41,300 nt of DNA from Flavobacteriaceae bacterium (GTDB lineage: Bacteria; Bacteroidota; Bacteroidia; Flavobacteriales; Flavobacteriaceae): assembly GCA_029942185.1 (NCBI GenBank), contig JAOZTK010000001.1, positions 28,319 through 69,618 of the forward strand. Direction: 5' to 3'. Every line of letters starts with the position of its first letter. The first letter of the stretch is position 1. This document shows positions 20,943 through 29,386 of this stretch, piece by piece. The position numbers and the translations under genes are program-made. The notes under the pieces are model-generated. The model worked only from the letters and a program-made list of their open reading frames with translations. It was not told the origin of the DNA and ran no database searches.

Positions 20943-22217
20943 ATGCTTAGTATTTCATTTATTCAAAACAACCTCGAAAAAGTTCTGGAAGGATTAGCAA
21001 AACGTAATTTTAAAAATGCAAATTCAATTCTTGAAAAATTAATAGCTGCTGATCAAAATAGAAAAGTGGTTAGAACTGAAATGGAAATGATACAAGCAAA
21101 AGCAAATTCAATATCTAAAGAAATTGGAATATTTTTCAAAACAGGAAAAATTGCTGTAGCTAATGAGATGAAAAATGAATCAGCAAGTTTAAAACAAAAA
21201 GCAAAAGATTTAGGGGAAACCTTAATTGTTATAGAAAAACAAATTCAGAATATCCTTTATGAAATTCCAAATATTCCACATAAATCGGTTCCTGCCGGAA
21301 CTTCTGAAGAAGATAATGAAGAAATATTTGTTAAGGGTGAATTTCCAAAATTAGACGCTAATTCATTGCCACACTGGGAATTAGCTAAAAAATTCGATCT
21401 TATTGACTTTGAATTGGGCACCAAAATAACAGGTGCCGGGTTTCCTGTTTACAAAGGTAAAGGAGCTAAACTACAACGAGCTTTAATTGCTTATTTTTTA
21501 GATAAAAATTCATTAGCCGGCTATGAGGAAATACAACCACCTTATCTGGTAAATGAAGCTTCGGGAATTGCTACAGGGCAATTACCCGATAAAGAAGGAC
21601 AGATGTATCACGATATAAAGGATGATTTGTATTTAATTCCTACTGCTGAAATCCCGCTCACAAATATGTACAGAGACGTGTTACTAAAAGAAGCTGATTT
21701 TCCTATTAAAACTACTGCTTATACACCTTGTTTTAGACGTGAAGCCGGCTCTTATGGTGCACATGTTAGAGGTTTAAATAGATTGCATCAATTCGATAAA
21801 GTAGAAATAGTGCGTATTGAACATCCTAAAAATTCCTATACTGCTTTAGATGAAATGGTAAATCATGTAAAAGATTTGTTGGATGAATTAAAATTACCTT
21901 ACAGAATTTTACGTCTTTGTGGTAGTGATCTCGGTTTTACTGCTGCACTTACCTATGATTTTGAAGTGTATTCTGCCGGTCAAAAACGCTGGTTGGAGGT
22001 AAGCTCAATTTCTAATTTTGAATCTTTTCAAGCCAATCGTCTTAAACTTCGTTTTAAAAACGAAAATGGAAAAAGTGAACTTGCGCACACATTAAATGGA
22101 AGCTCTCTAGCTTTACCGAGGATTCTTGCCAGTATTTTAGAAAATTATCAAAATGCTAATGGTATTCAAGTTCCTGAAGTGCTACAGAATTATACCGGTT
22201 TTAATACAATTTCTTAA
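20943..22217 (+). CDS. serS: Seryl-tRNA synthetase
   Basis: IPTAEIPLTNMYRDVL, TPCFRREAGSYGAHVRGLNRLHQFDKVEIV, LNGSSLALPRILASILENYQNANG. Confidence 0.95.
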   Translation: MLSISFIQNNLEKVLEGLAKRNFKNANSILEKLIAADQNRKVVRTEMEMIQAKANSISKEIGIFFKTGKIAVANEMKNESASLKQKAKDLGETLIVIEKQIQNILYEIPNIPHKSVPAGTSEEDNEEIFVKGEFPKLDANSLPHWELAKKFDLIDFELGTKITGAGFPVYKGKGAKLQRALIAYFLDKNSLAGYEEIQPPYLVNEASGIATGQLPDKEGQMYHDIKDDLYLIPTAEIPLTNMYRDVLLKEADFPIKTTAYTPCFRREAGSYGAHVRGLNRLHQFDKVEIVRIEHPKNSYTALDEMVNHVKDLLDELKLPYRILRLCGSDLGFTAALTYDFEVYSAGQKRWLEVSSISNFESFQANRLKLRFKNENGKSELAHTLNGSSLALPRILASILENYQNANGIQVPEVLQNYTGFNTIS

Positions 22218-22280
22218 TTCCTTACTTTTATAAGCTTCTTCTATTTTTTATTGTATTTTAGTGCGTTAAAATAAACTAAT

Positions 22281-23483
22281 ATGACTCATATAAAAAAAAG
22301 TAAAGGAACAATTGGAATATTAACCGGAGGCGGAGATGTTCCCGGACTTAACCCGGCAATTAGAGCAATAACTATTCGTGCAATCAGAGAAGGCTATAAA
22401 ATAATAGGATTTAAAAGGGGATGGGCTGGTCTTGTAGATATTATACGAGATAAAAAACATGATAACAGCAATAATTTTACTGAATTAAATCATATAAAAG
22501 TAAACAAAACCGGTCGTACCGGTGGAACTTTCTTACATACTTCCAGAACTCGGCCTACTTCTATTAAAAAAAATGAAGTCCCCACTCATCTTAAAGATAG
22601 CTATACTAAAGAAGTAAATGATCTTACTAAAGAAGTAATTGCAAATTTGGATTGGATAGGTATTGATTATTTGATTCCAATTGGTGGTGATGATACATTA
22701 AGTTACGGTGTTCACCTCTATAAAAAAGGAGTTAAAGTTGTTGCTATGCCTAAAACAATGGATAATGACGTACCCGGAACGGATTACTGTATCGGTTTTT
22801 CTACTTGTATTACCCGAACTATGGAATTGACCAATAATCTTAGAACCGTTGCCGGCTCACACGAAAGATTTATGGTTTTAGAAGTATTTGGAAGATATGC
22901 AGGTTATACAGCAATGTTACCGACAATGGCAGGTGCTGCTGATAGGTGTGTTATACCTGAACATCCTTTTGATATAGAAAATTTAACAGAATTAATGGCT
23001 TATGATAGAAAAAATAATCCATCAAACTATTCTATTGTTCTCGTTTCTGAAGGTGCTACTTTTAAAGGTGGAGAGATGCATTTTGAAAATGAACAAACCG
23101 ATGCTTACGGACACGCAAAATTAGGAGGTATAGGAGATAAGGTTTCAGCTGAACTAAAAGCAATCTCACCCAGATTTAACAATGGCATACCCATCAATGT
23201 AATTAATCAAAAATTAGGTTATCTAACACGTTGTGGTAGCCCGGACGCGATTGATTCAATTGTTCCTATGGCTTTTGGTACTTTGGCTCTTGATTTAATT
23301 CTCAATGGTATTTATGGTAGATTGGTCGTCTTAAAAAATGGAAGATATGATCATGTACCTTTGGAAGTGGTTACCAGTACTAAAAAAATAGTAAATGTGG
23401 ATCAATTTTATGATGTAGAAAGATTTCATCCTTATTTTCATAATTTTGAAATGCTCCCACTTTTTATCATGACAAGTGATTGA
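22281..23483 (+). CDS. 6-phosphofructokinase family, PPi-dependent-type signature
   Basis: IGILTGGGDVPGLNPAIR, GGDDTLSYG, PKTMDNDVPGTDYCIGFSTCI, GSHERFMVLEVFGRYAGYTA. Confidence 0.9.
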   Translation: MTHIKKSKGTIGILTGGGDVPGLNPAIRAITIRAIREGYKIIGFKRGWAGLVDIIRDKKHDNSNNFTELNHIKVNKTGRTGGTFLHTSRTRPTSIKKNEVPTHLKDSYTKEVNDLTKEVIANLDWIGIDYLIPIGGDDTLSYGVHLYKKGVKVVAMPKTMDNDVPGTDYCIGFSTCITRTMELTNNLRTVAGSHERFMVLEVFGRYAGYTAMLPTMAGAADRCVIPEHPFDIENLTELMAYDRKNNPSNYSIVLVSEGATFKGGEMHFENEQTDAYGHAKLGGIGDKVSAELKAISPRFNNGIPINVINQKLGYLTRCGSPDAIDSIVPMAFGTLALDLILNGIYGRLVVLKNGRYDHVPLEVVTSTKKIVNVDQFYDVERFHPYFHNFEMLPLFIMTSD

Positions 23484-24169
23484 TAAATTTTAATAGTAGA
23501 ATAATATATAAATTGGTTTAAACTACATCAAGTAGTATTCCTTACACTCACTACTAATTATTAAAGTATTAACTCGATAACTTTGCTTGAGTTAGTTTAT
23601 TTTATGGGAGTTAATAGATTTCTTTTCGTTTATCAATAACGGACTAATTATTCTTTTTAAACTGCTTTAAAAAATTGTTATCAACAACTTATATAAATAT
23701 ATTATTTTTTAATAAATTTTTTTTAAATAATGATTGCTATTATACTCAGTTAATAAGTACAATAAAAAAATACTCTTTTTCTTGTGTAATAAAAATTATT
23801 ATTATTATCCATTTTTATAAACAATTTTCAATACATATAAAAACTTAAAAATCAGTAAAAATGCTTTACTTTTTAACAGATGGTTAATAAAAAAAAATAC
23901 ATAAAAAGTTAATAAAAAAAATAAAGTTCACTGTTTATAAATACATAAAAAACTGTTTATAAACAGTGAAAAAAAATACATAAAAAAATTTGCATATTTC
24001 TACAAAATAGTTACCTAATAAAAACACTTTAATAAATAAAAAAAACTTATCAGTTTTAGTTGTAAATTTGTAAACAAATGGAAGTATTATTAACTCATTC
24101 AATATTACTGTTTTAAAATTTTCTATTAACAATTGCATTTTATTTTGTTGATAAACATAAAATTTAAAA
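23484..24169. other. Long AT-rich, repeat-rich intergenic region; candidate replication origin
   Basis: ~690 bp with no convincing ORF; TTATCAACA at 23678-23686 (+) and 24146-24154 (-); TTATAAACA at 23815-23823 (+), 23932-23940 (-), 23954-23962 (-), 23957-23965 (+); nested inverted repeat; ATACATAAAAA repeats; parS sites 4-6 kb away. Confidence 0.45.
23927..23970. repeat. Perfect 15-bp inverted repeat TTCACTGTTTATAAA...TTTATAAACAGTGAA with an inner 16-bp palindrome ACTGTTTATAAACAGT
   Basis: Arms 23927-23941 and 23956-23970; inner palindrome 23952-23967. Confidence 0.9.
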
Positions 24170-24613
24170 ATGAAAAAAATAAATACAATAGCGATTGCTA
24201 ATGATCATGCCGGAACTCAATACAAATTTGAAATAGTAAAATTATTAGAAAGCAAAGGAATTAATATTCTTAATTTTGGAACAGATTCTGAAAAAAGCAT
24301 GGATTATCCGGATACGATACATCGAGCAGCTGCTTCTGTTGAAAAAGGAAAAGCTGATTGTGGTATAGTACTTTGTGGTAGTGGAAACGGTGCTCAACTA
24401 ACGGCGAATAAACATAAAAATGTTCGTGCAGCCCTTTGTTGGAATAATGAATTAGTGGCATTGGCACGACAACATAATGATGCTAATATTTTAAGTATTC
24501 CCGCTCGTTTTGTTTCGTTACAACAAGCTTTGGGTTTTGTAGAAATTTTTATTGCTACAGATTTTGAAGGTGGTCGTCATCAAATACGTGTCGATAAAAT
24601 AGGAAAGCTTTAA
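24170..24613 (+). CDS. rpiB: Ribose-5-phosphate isomerase B / LacAB family
   Basis: IANDHAGTQYKFEIVKLLESKG, YPDTIHRAA, GIVLCGSGNGAQLTANKHKNVRAALCW. Confidence 0.88.
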   Translation: MKKINTIAIANDHAGTQYKFEIVKLLESKGINILNFGTDSEKSMDYPDTIHRAAASVEKGKADCGIVLCGSGNGAQLTANKHKNVRAALCWNNELVALARQHNDANILSIPARFVSLQQALGFVEIFIATDFEGGRHQIRVDKIGKL

Positions 24614-24712
24614 TAAAGTATAACGACACTTTAAACCAGAGTTCTCCTTTTTTTACAATAGCGTTATAAGTAAAAATTATAAATATTATTTGATAGAATA
24701 AAAACTACACAG

Positions 24713-24720
24713 TATCTTTG
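24713..24720 (+). promoter_or_regulatory. Putative promoter: -7 TATCTTTG with TTG at 24690-24692 (20-bp spacer)
   Basis: Close to the Flavobacterium TTG-N19-TAnnTTTG consensus, upstream of the ORF at 24747. Confidence 0.6.
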
Positions 24721-24746
24721 TATTTATAATATTTAAAACAGATAAA

Positions 24747-25127
24747 ATGAAACTAAATAATTATGTTGATATTTCAACAGTAGACAAAGAAGCAAAAAAA
24801 GATTACATCGACAGACATTCACCATTTATTTATTGTGCCGATGAAACGACAAAAAATGAAAAATTTAAGGTAACTGTAAAAGTAGGAAAAGAGTATTCGC
24901 ATCCGGATGATTTTGATCACTATATTTCGTACGTTCAATTATGGGATGGAGAAACTTTATTAGCACAAGCTAACTATGAACCTGGAACTCTAGGTAATAT
25001 GTCCAATCAATTAGAAGTAGATTTTTATGTGGTTCCTACAAAATCTAAAATGAAGTTATCTGCAGCAGCTTATTGTACCAAGCATGGACTTTGGACCAAT
25101 GAAACCAAAGTAGTAAAAGTAGTTTAA
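24747..25127 (+). CDS. Superoxide reductase (neelaredoxin/desulfoferrodoxin C-terminal domain)-like protein
   Basis: 126 aa; DRHSPFIYCA, VTVKVGKEYSHPDDFDHYISYVQLW, AAAYCTKHGLW give the Hx(n)HPxxxxxH...CxxH ligand pattern. Confidence 0.8.
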   Translation: MKLNNYVDISTVDKEAKKDYIDRHSPFIYCADETTKNEKFKVTVKVGKEYSHPDDFDHYISYVQLWDGETLLAQANYEPGTLGNMSNQLEVDFYVVPTKSKMKLSAAAYCTKHGLWTNETKVVKVV

Positions 25128-25145
25128 TAGCAGGACGATAGCCAA

Positions 25146-25163
25146 TCCCGATAATTATCGGGA
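25146..25163. repeat. Perfect 18-bp palindrome tcccgataattatcggga
   Basis: Self-complementary; related to 31342-31359. Confidence 0.9.
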
Positions 25164-25170
25164 GGTTTAA

Positions 25171-25190
25171 CCTGCCTGTCTATCAGCAGG
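25171..25190. repeat. Inverted repeat cctgc...gcagg
   Basis: cctgcctgtctatcagcagg. Confidence 0.65.
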
Positions 25191-25327
25191 TATAATAGGT
25201 AAGCTAGTTTTCTGATGCTTTGCATAGAAAGGAATAATTAAATCTAATACACCGATGCCTCTGTCTTTGGTCTATTTATTTTTGTTTTATTCAAAAAAAA
25301 CAAGTCATTCTGTGAGTTGAATTACTT

Positions 25328-25342
25328 CCGCTTTTTTAGCGG
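25328..25342. repeat. Hairpin ccgcttttttagcgg
   Basis: Same element type as 31312-31328 (cccgctttttcagcggg). Confidence 0.7.
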
Positions 25343-25416
25343 GATTAGAGGTCAATTTATTTTATCAGTGTGACTTATTTTTTTATAGTACCTGAATACA
25401 CACTCAATTTGTCATA

Positions 25417-26322
25417 ATGTCTCATAAACATCACAAACCAACAGTAAGTGGAAAAAATCTTTTGATTACGATTTTTTTGAATGTATTGATTACAATCGCA
25501 CAATTGATAGGTGGCTTTATTTCAGGAAGTTTGGCATTGTTATCAGATGCGGTACACAACCTTTCTGATGTTTTAAGTTTGATTATTAGTTTTATAGCCA
25601 ACAGGCTTACACATAATAAAAAGCAAAACCTCAGCCAGACTTTTGGCTATAAGCGTGCCGAAATAATCGCTGCTTTTATCAATGCAGCTACGTTAATTGT
25701 AATTGCCATCATTTTAGGAATCGAAGCTATAAAACGATTTTATAATCCTGTAGAAATAGGAAGTAATATGGTTATTTGGCTCGCACTAATAGGTATTGCC
25801 GGAAATGGGTTGGGTGTGTTATTTCTAAAGAAAGATGCCGGGCACAATTTAAACATGCGTTCTGCCTATTTACATTTGTTAACCGATATGCTTTCTTCTA
25901 TTGCTGTATTAATAGGCGGTTTATTGATGAAGTTTTACCACGTTTATTGGATTGATGCAATTTTAACCTTGCTAATTTCTATTTATTTAGTTTATATGAG
26001 TTGGCGAATTTTTATAGATTCTTTAAAAATATTGATGCTTTTTGCCCCGGAGCATATCATTATAAAAGACATAGAAAAGGAGGTTTTAAAAATAGAAGAA
26101 ATAAAAAATATTCATCACGTGCACGTATGGCAACTCAATGATTATAACATTCATTTAGAAGCGCATATAGAATTTAATAAAGACGTGAAGCTATCTAAAT
26201 TCGACAGTATTTGTGAACAAATAGAAAAAGTTTTGGCAACAGATTTTGGTATTTATCACAGCAATTTACAACCTGAATTTAAACGCGATGATACAAAAGA
26301 ATTTATTATTCAAGATAGCTAA
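25417..26322 (+). CDS. Cation diffusion facilitator family transporter
   Basis: GGFISGSLALLSDAVHNLSDVLSLIISFIA, HLLTDMLSSIAVLIGG, IHHVHVWQLNDYNIHLEAHIEF. Confidence 0.93.
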   Translation: MSHKHHKPTVSGKNLLITIFLNVLITIAQLIGGFISGSLALLSDAVHNLSDVLSLIISFIANRLTHNKKQNLSQTFGYKRAEIIAAFINAATLIVIAIILGIEAIKRFYNPVEIGSNMVIWLALIGIAGNGLGVLFLKKDAGHNLNMRSAYLHLLTDMLSSIAVLIGGLLMKFYHVYWIDAILTLLISIYLVYMSWRIFIDSLKILMLFAPEHIIIKDIEKEVLKIEEIKNIHHVHVWQLNDYNIHLEAHIEFNKDVKLSKFDSICEQIEKVLATDFGIYHSNLQPEFKRDDTKEFIIQDS

Positions 26323-26375
26323 TCTGCTCTAATCCGATCCAACTAAGTTTAGAAATTTCACTTACTTTGCATATC

Positions 26376-27554
26376 ATGATTATAAAACAAGTAATTGATG
26401 CACAAGAAGCATCTGATTTTCTAAAGCTCCCCATTTCATTATATAAAGAGAATCCTTATTGGATACGTCCGTTAGATAAAGATATAATAGGTGTTTTTGA
26501 CAGCAAAAAAAATACGGTAGTCCAAAAAGATAATTTTAAGCGCTGGTTGCTTTTTGATGAGCGAAAAAAAATTATTGGAAGAATAGCCGCTTTTGTCAAT
26601 ACGAAAACGGTAAATAAAAACAATGATTATCCGGTTGGAGGTGTTGGATTTTTCGAATGTATTAATAATCAAGAAGCGGCTGATTTATTATTTGATACAG
26701 CAAAAAATTGGCTTCAAAAACAAGGAGTAGAGGCGATGGAAGGTCCCATTAATTTTGGAGATCGCGATAGATGGTGGGGCTTATTAACAAAGGGTTTCGA
26801 TCAAGAACCTAATTATCTGGCAAATTTTAATTTTTCTTATTATCAGCGTCTTTTTGAGAATTACGGATTTAAGCTCTATTTTAATCAGTTTACCTTTAAA
26901 CGGGATATTCTGCTTAAATTACCCGAAGATTATATTAAAAAAGCAACACATATTTTTAACAATCCCGATTATAAATTTGAACATATTCGTAAAAAAAACT
27001 TAGATAAATATACGGAAGATTTTAGAACGATTTACAACAAAGCATGGGCAAAACATTTAGGTGTGTCTGAAATGAAATTCCGACAAGCAAAGGCGATAAT
27101 TAAGTCGCTTTTACCCGTTTTAGATGAAAAAGTAGCTTGGTTTGGCTATTATAAAAAGGAACCCATCGCTTTTTTTATCGCTGTTCCGGAAGTAAATCAG
27201 GTTTTTAAAAAACTTAACGGGAAATTGAATCTATGGGGAAAACTGATCTTTTTAAAACAAAAACTACTAAAGACAAACAAAAAACTTTTAGGGATTATCT
27301 TTGGAGTTATCCCAAAATATGACGGTAAAGGGGTAACGCAAGCAATTACCTATATCCTTCGAAATGTTATGGAAGAAAAAACAAATTATCGCATTTTTGA
27401 AATGCACGGAATCGGAGATTTTAATCCGGCAATGATTAAATTGATAGCTAAATTTGAAGGTTCTGAAAAATCAAAAATTCATACGACTTATCGTTATATA
27501 TTTGATAGAAACAGGCCTTATGTAAGAATGCCTATAAAAACAAAAGAAGAATAA
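26376..27554 (+). CDS. GNAT-superfamily acyltransferase, similar to bacterial ceramide synthase (bCerS)-type proteins
   Basis: LPISLYKENPYWIRPLDKDIIGVFDSKKN, IIGRIAAFVN, GGVGFFECINNQEAADLLFDTAKNWLQKQGVEAMEGPINFGDRDRWWGLL; first ATG at 26376. Confidence 0.7.
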   Translation: MIIKQVIDAQEASDFLKLPISLYKENPYWIRPLDKDIIGVFDSKKNTVVQKDNFKRWLLFDERKKIIGRIAAFVNTKTVNKNNDYPVGGVGFFECINNQEAADLLFDTAKNWLQKQGVEAMEGPINFGDRDRWWGLLTKGFDQEPNYLANFNFSYYQRLFENYGFKLYFNQFTFKRDILLKLPEDYIKKATHIFNNPDYKFEHIRKKNLDKYTEDFRTIYNKAWAKHLGVSEMKFRQAKAIIKSLLPVLDEKVAWFGYYKKEPIAFFIAVPEVNQVFKKLNGKLNLWGKLIFLKQKLLKTNKKLLGIIFGVIPKYDGKGVTQAITYILRNVMEEKTNYRIFEMHGIGDFNPAMIKLIAKFEGSEKSKIHTTYRYIFDRNRPYVRMPIKTKEE

Positions 27555-27555
27555 A

Positions 27556-28317
27556 ATGTCTAAAGGTTACGTTATAATTACCGGAGCTTATGGAGGACTT
27601 GGAAAAGCACTTTCTCTAGTTTATGCCAAAGAAGGTTTTGGAATTATTTTAATAGGAAGAAACAAAACAAAGCTTCAAGATTTAGATAGTAAATTAGCTG
27701 ATATAACGGAAGTAAAAAGCATAATTTGTGATATAAGTAATTGGGAGAGTTGTAAAAATGCTCATACTCAAATAACAGCACTTAACCTGCGCATTAAAAT
27801 TCTAATTAATAACGCAGGCATCACCTATATCCAAAATTTTAATAAAGATTATAAAATTGCTAAATACCGGGAATTGATTGATACGAATCTTAACGGAGCA
27901 GTTTATATGTCTCAACTTTTTATAGAGAATTTAACACAAAACAAAGGAAGTATCATCACTATTTCCAGTGTGATTGGTTACGCTCCGGTAATTGGCAGAA
28001 CAGCATATGCCGCCTCTAAATTTGGTTTAGAAGGCTTTTTCAGTGTCTTAAAAGCAGAACAAAACAACAGACTGCATATAATGATGGTGTATCCCACTTT
28101 TATTCAAACGCAAATTAGAGCTGTTGTAAAAGGAGATAAAACTATAAATGAAGTACTTACACCCCAAGAAGTCGCCGACAAAATAATAAAGGCTTATACC
28201 GAGAAAAAATCAAAAATTTATATTGGAAAAACAGCGAAACTCTCTTACTATTTATATAAATATTTCCCTAATTTCTATGTAAATTTGATGCGTAAAAAAG
28301 TAGCTGACGAAATTTAG
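27556..28317 (+). CDS. Short-chain dehydrogenase/reductase
   Basis: VIITGAYGGLGKALSLVYA, LINNAGITY, TISSVIG...YAASKFGLEGF. Confidence 0.92.
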   Translation: MSKGYVIITGAYGGLGKALSLVYAKEGFGIILIGRNKTKLQDLDSKLADITEVKSIICDISNWESCKNAHTQITALNLRIKILINNAGITYIQNFNKDYKIAKYRELIDTNLNGAVYMSQLFIENLTQNKGSIITISSVIGYAPVIGRTAYAASKFGLEGFFSVLKAEQNNRLHIMMVYPTFIQTQIRAVVKGDKTINEVLTPQEVADKIIKAYTEKKSKIYIGKTAKLSYYLYKYFPNFYVNLMRKKVADEI

Positions 28318-28349
28318 AATTTTCACAAAGACAAACAACCGAAAATTTG

Positions 28350-29342
28350 ATGAATAAACCCATAAACAATCTACTCAAAACAATAGGAAACACTCCTTTG
28401 GTTCGATTAAATAAATTGTGTAACGACTTTAATTGTGAAGTGTATGCGAAATTAGAATCTTTTAATCCTTCGATGTCTGTAAAAGACAGAATTGTAAATT
28501 ATATTATAGAAAAAGCGGAGAAAGAAGGAGTATTAAAACCCGGAATGACGATTGTAGATGCTACAAGTGGTAATACCGGTTTATCCATAGCTTTAATAGC
28601 GTTGATAAAAAATTACAAGTGTATTTTGACCGTAAAAGATAATTCGGCGATAGCAAAGATTCAACAATTGCAATTATATGGAGCACGTGTGATTAAGTGT
28701 CCAGCAAAAGCAAAACCCGAAGATCCTTTGTCCTATTACTCGATGGCAAAAAAAATTGTCAAAGAAACACCCAATGCTTTTTTTCTGGATCAAAATTTTA
28801 ACAACAATCATTTTAAAGCGCATTACAACAGTACAGGCAAAGAGTTGTGGAATCAAACAGACGGGAAAATTTCTCATTTCTTTACAAGCGCAAGTACAGG
28901 TGGAACTGTATCCGGAACAGGAGCGTTTTTAAAGAAGAAAAATCCAAATATTAAAATAATATGTGCAGATGGAAAAGGATCGGTGTTAAAGCCTTTCCAT
29001 GAAGAAGGAATCTACTACAAAGAGCTAAAAAAACAAACACCCCTAGAGGGAGTAGGAAAAGATATTATTCCTTCGGTTTTTCATGCAGATATTATTGATG
29101 AATGTGTAGAAGTAAATAATGAAAAGAGTATTCAAAACGCTTTAGATGTTTTAAAGAATGAAGGTATTTTTGCGGGAGGCTCTAGTGGCGCTGCTATAGA
29201 TGCTTTTAAACAATACCGGAAAAAGCATTCTGAAGAAAAAATAAGTATGGCCGTATTAAATTTTCCTGATCACGGATTAAAGTATATGGGAAAATTGTAC
29301 ACACCTGAATCAGAAGCTGAAAATGCAGCAGATTTATTCTAA
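28350..29342 (+). CDS. Cysteine-synthase-family PLP enzyme; candidate cysteate synthase
   Basis: LLKTIGNTPLVRLNKL, NPSMSVKDRIVNYII, DATSGNTGLSIALIAL, STGGTVSGTGAFLKKKNP; divergent TVKDNSAIAKIQQLQLYGA where CysK has a MPETMS..R-type loop. Confidence 0.8.
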   Translation: MNKPINNLLKTIGNTPLVRLNKLCNDFNCEVYAKLESFNPSMSVKDRIVNYIIEKAEKEGVLKPGMTIVDATSGNTGLSIALIALIKNYKCILTVKDNSAIAKIQQLQLYGARVIKCPAKAKPEDPLSYYSMAKKIVKETPNAFFLDQNFNNNHFKAHYNSTGKELWNQTDGKISHFFTSASTGGTVSGTGAFLKKKNPNIKIICADGKGSVLKPFHEEGIYYKELKKQTPLEGVGKDIIPSVFHADIIDECVEVNNEKSIQNALDVLKNEGIFAGGSSGAAIDAFKQYRKKHSEEKISMAVLNFPDHGLKYMGKLYTPESEAENAADLF

Positions 29343-29386
29343 AACAAAAAAACCTAAGTTTTTAAACAGACATTAAAGCACAAAAA

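Noticed and set aside
23935-24138. 67-aa reverse ORF in the AT-rich intergenic region
   Set aside because: Phe/Lys/Val-rich translation of repeats; no conserved features, region better explained as non-coding.
26108-26119. CACGTGCACGT as a third parS site
   Set aside because: Lacks the TGTT..AACA flanks and is inside the CDF coding sequence.
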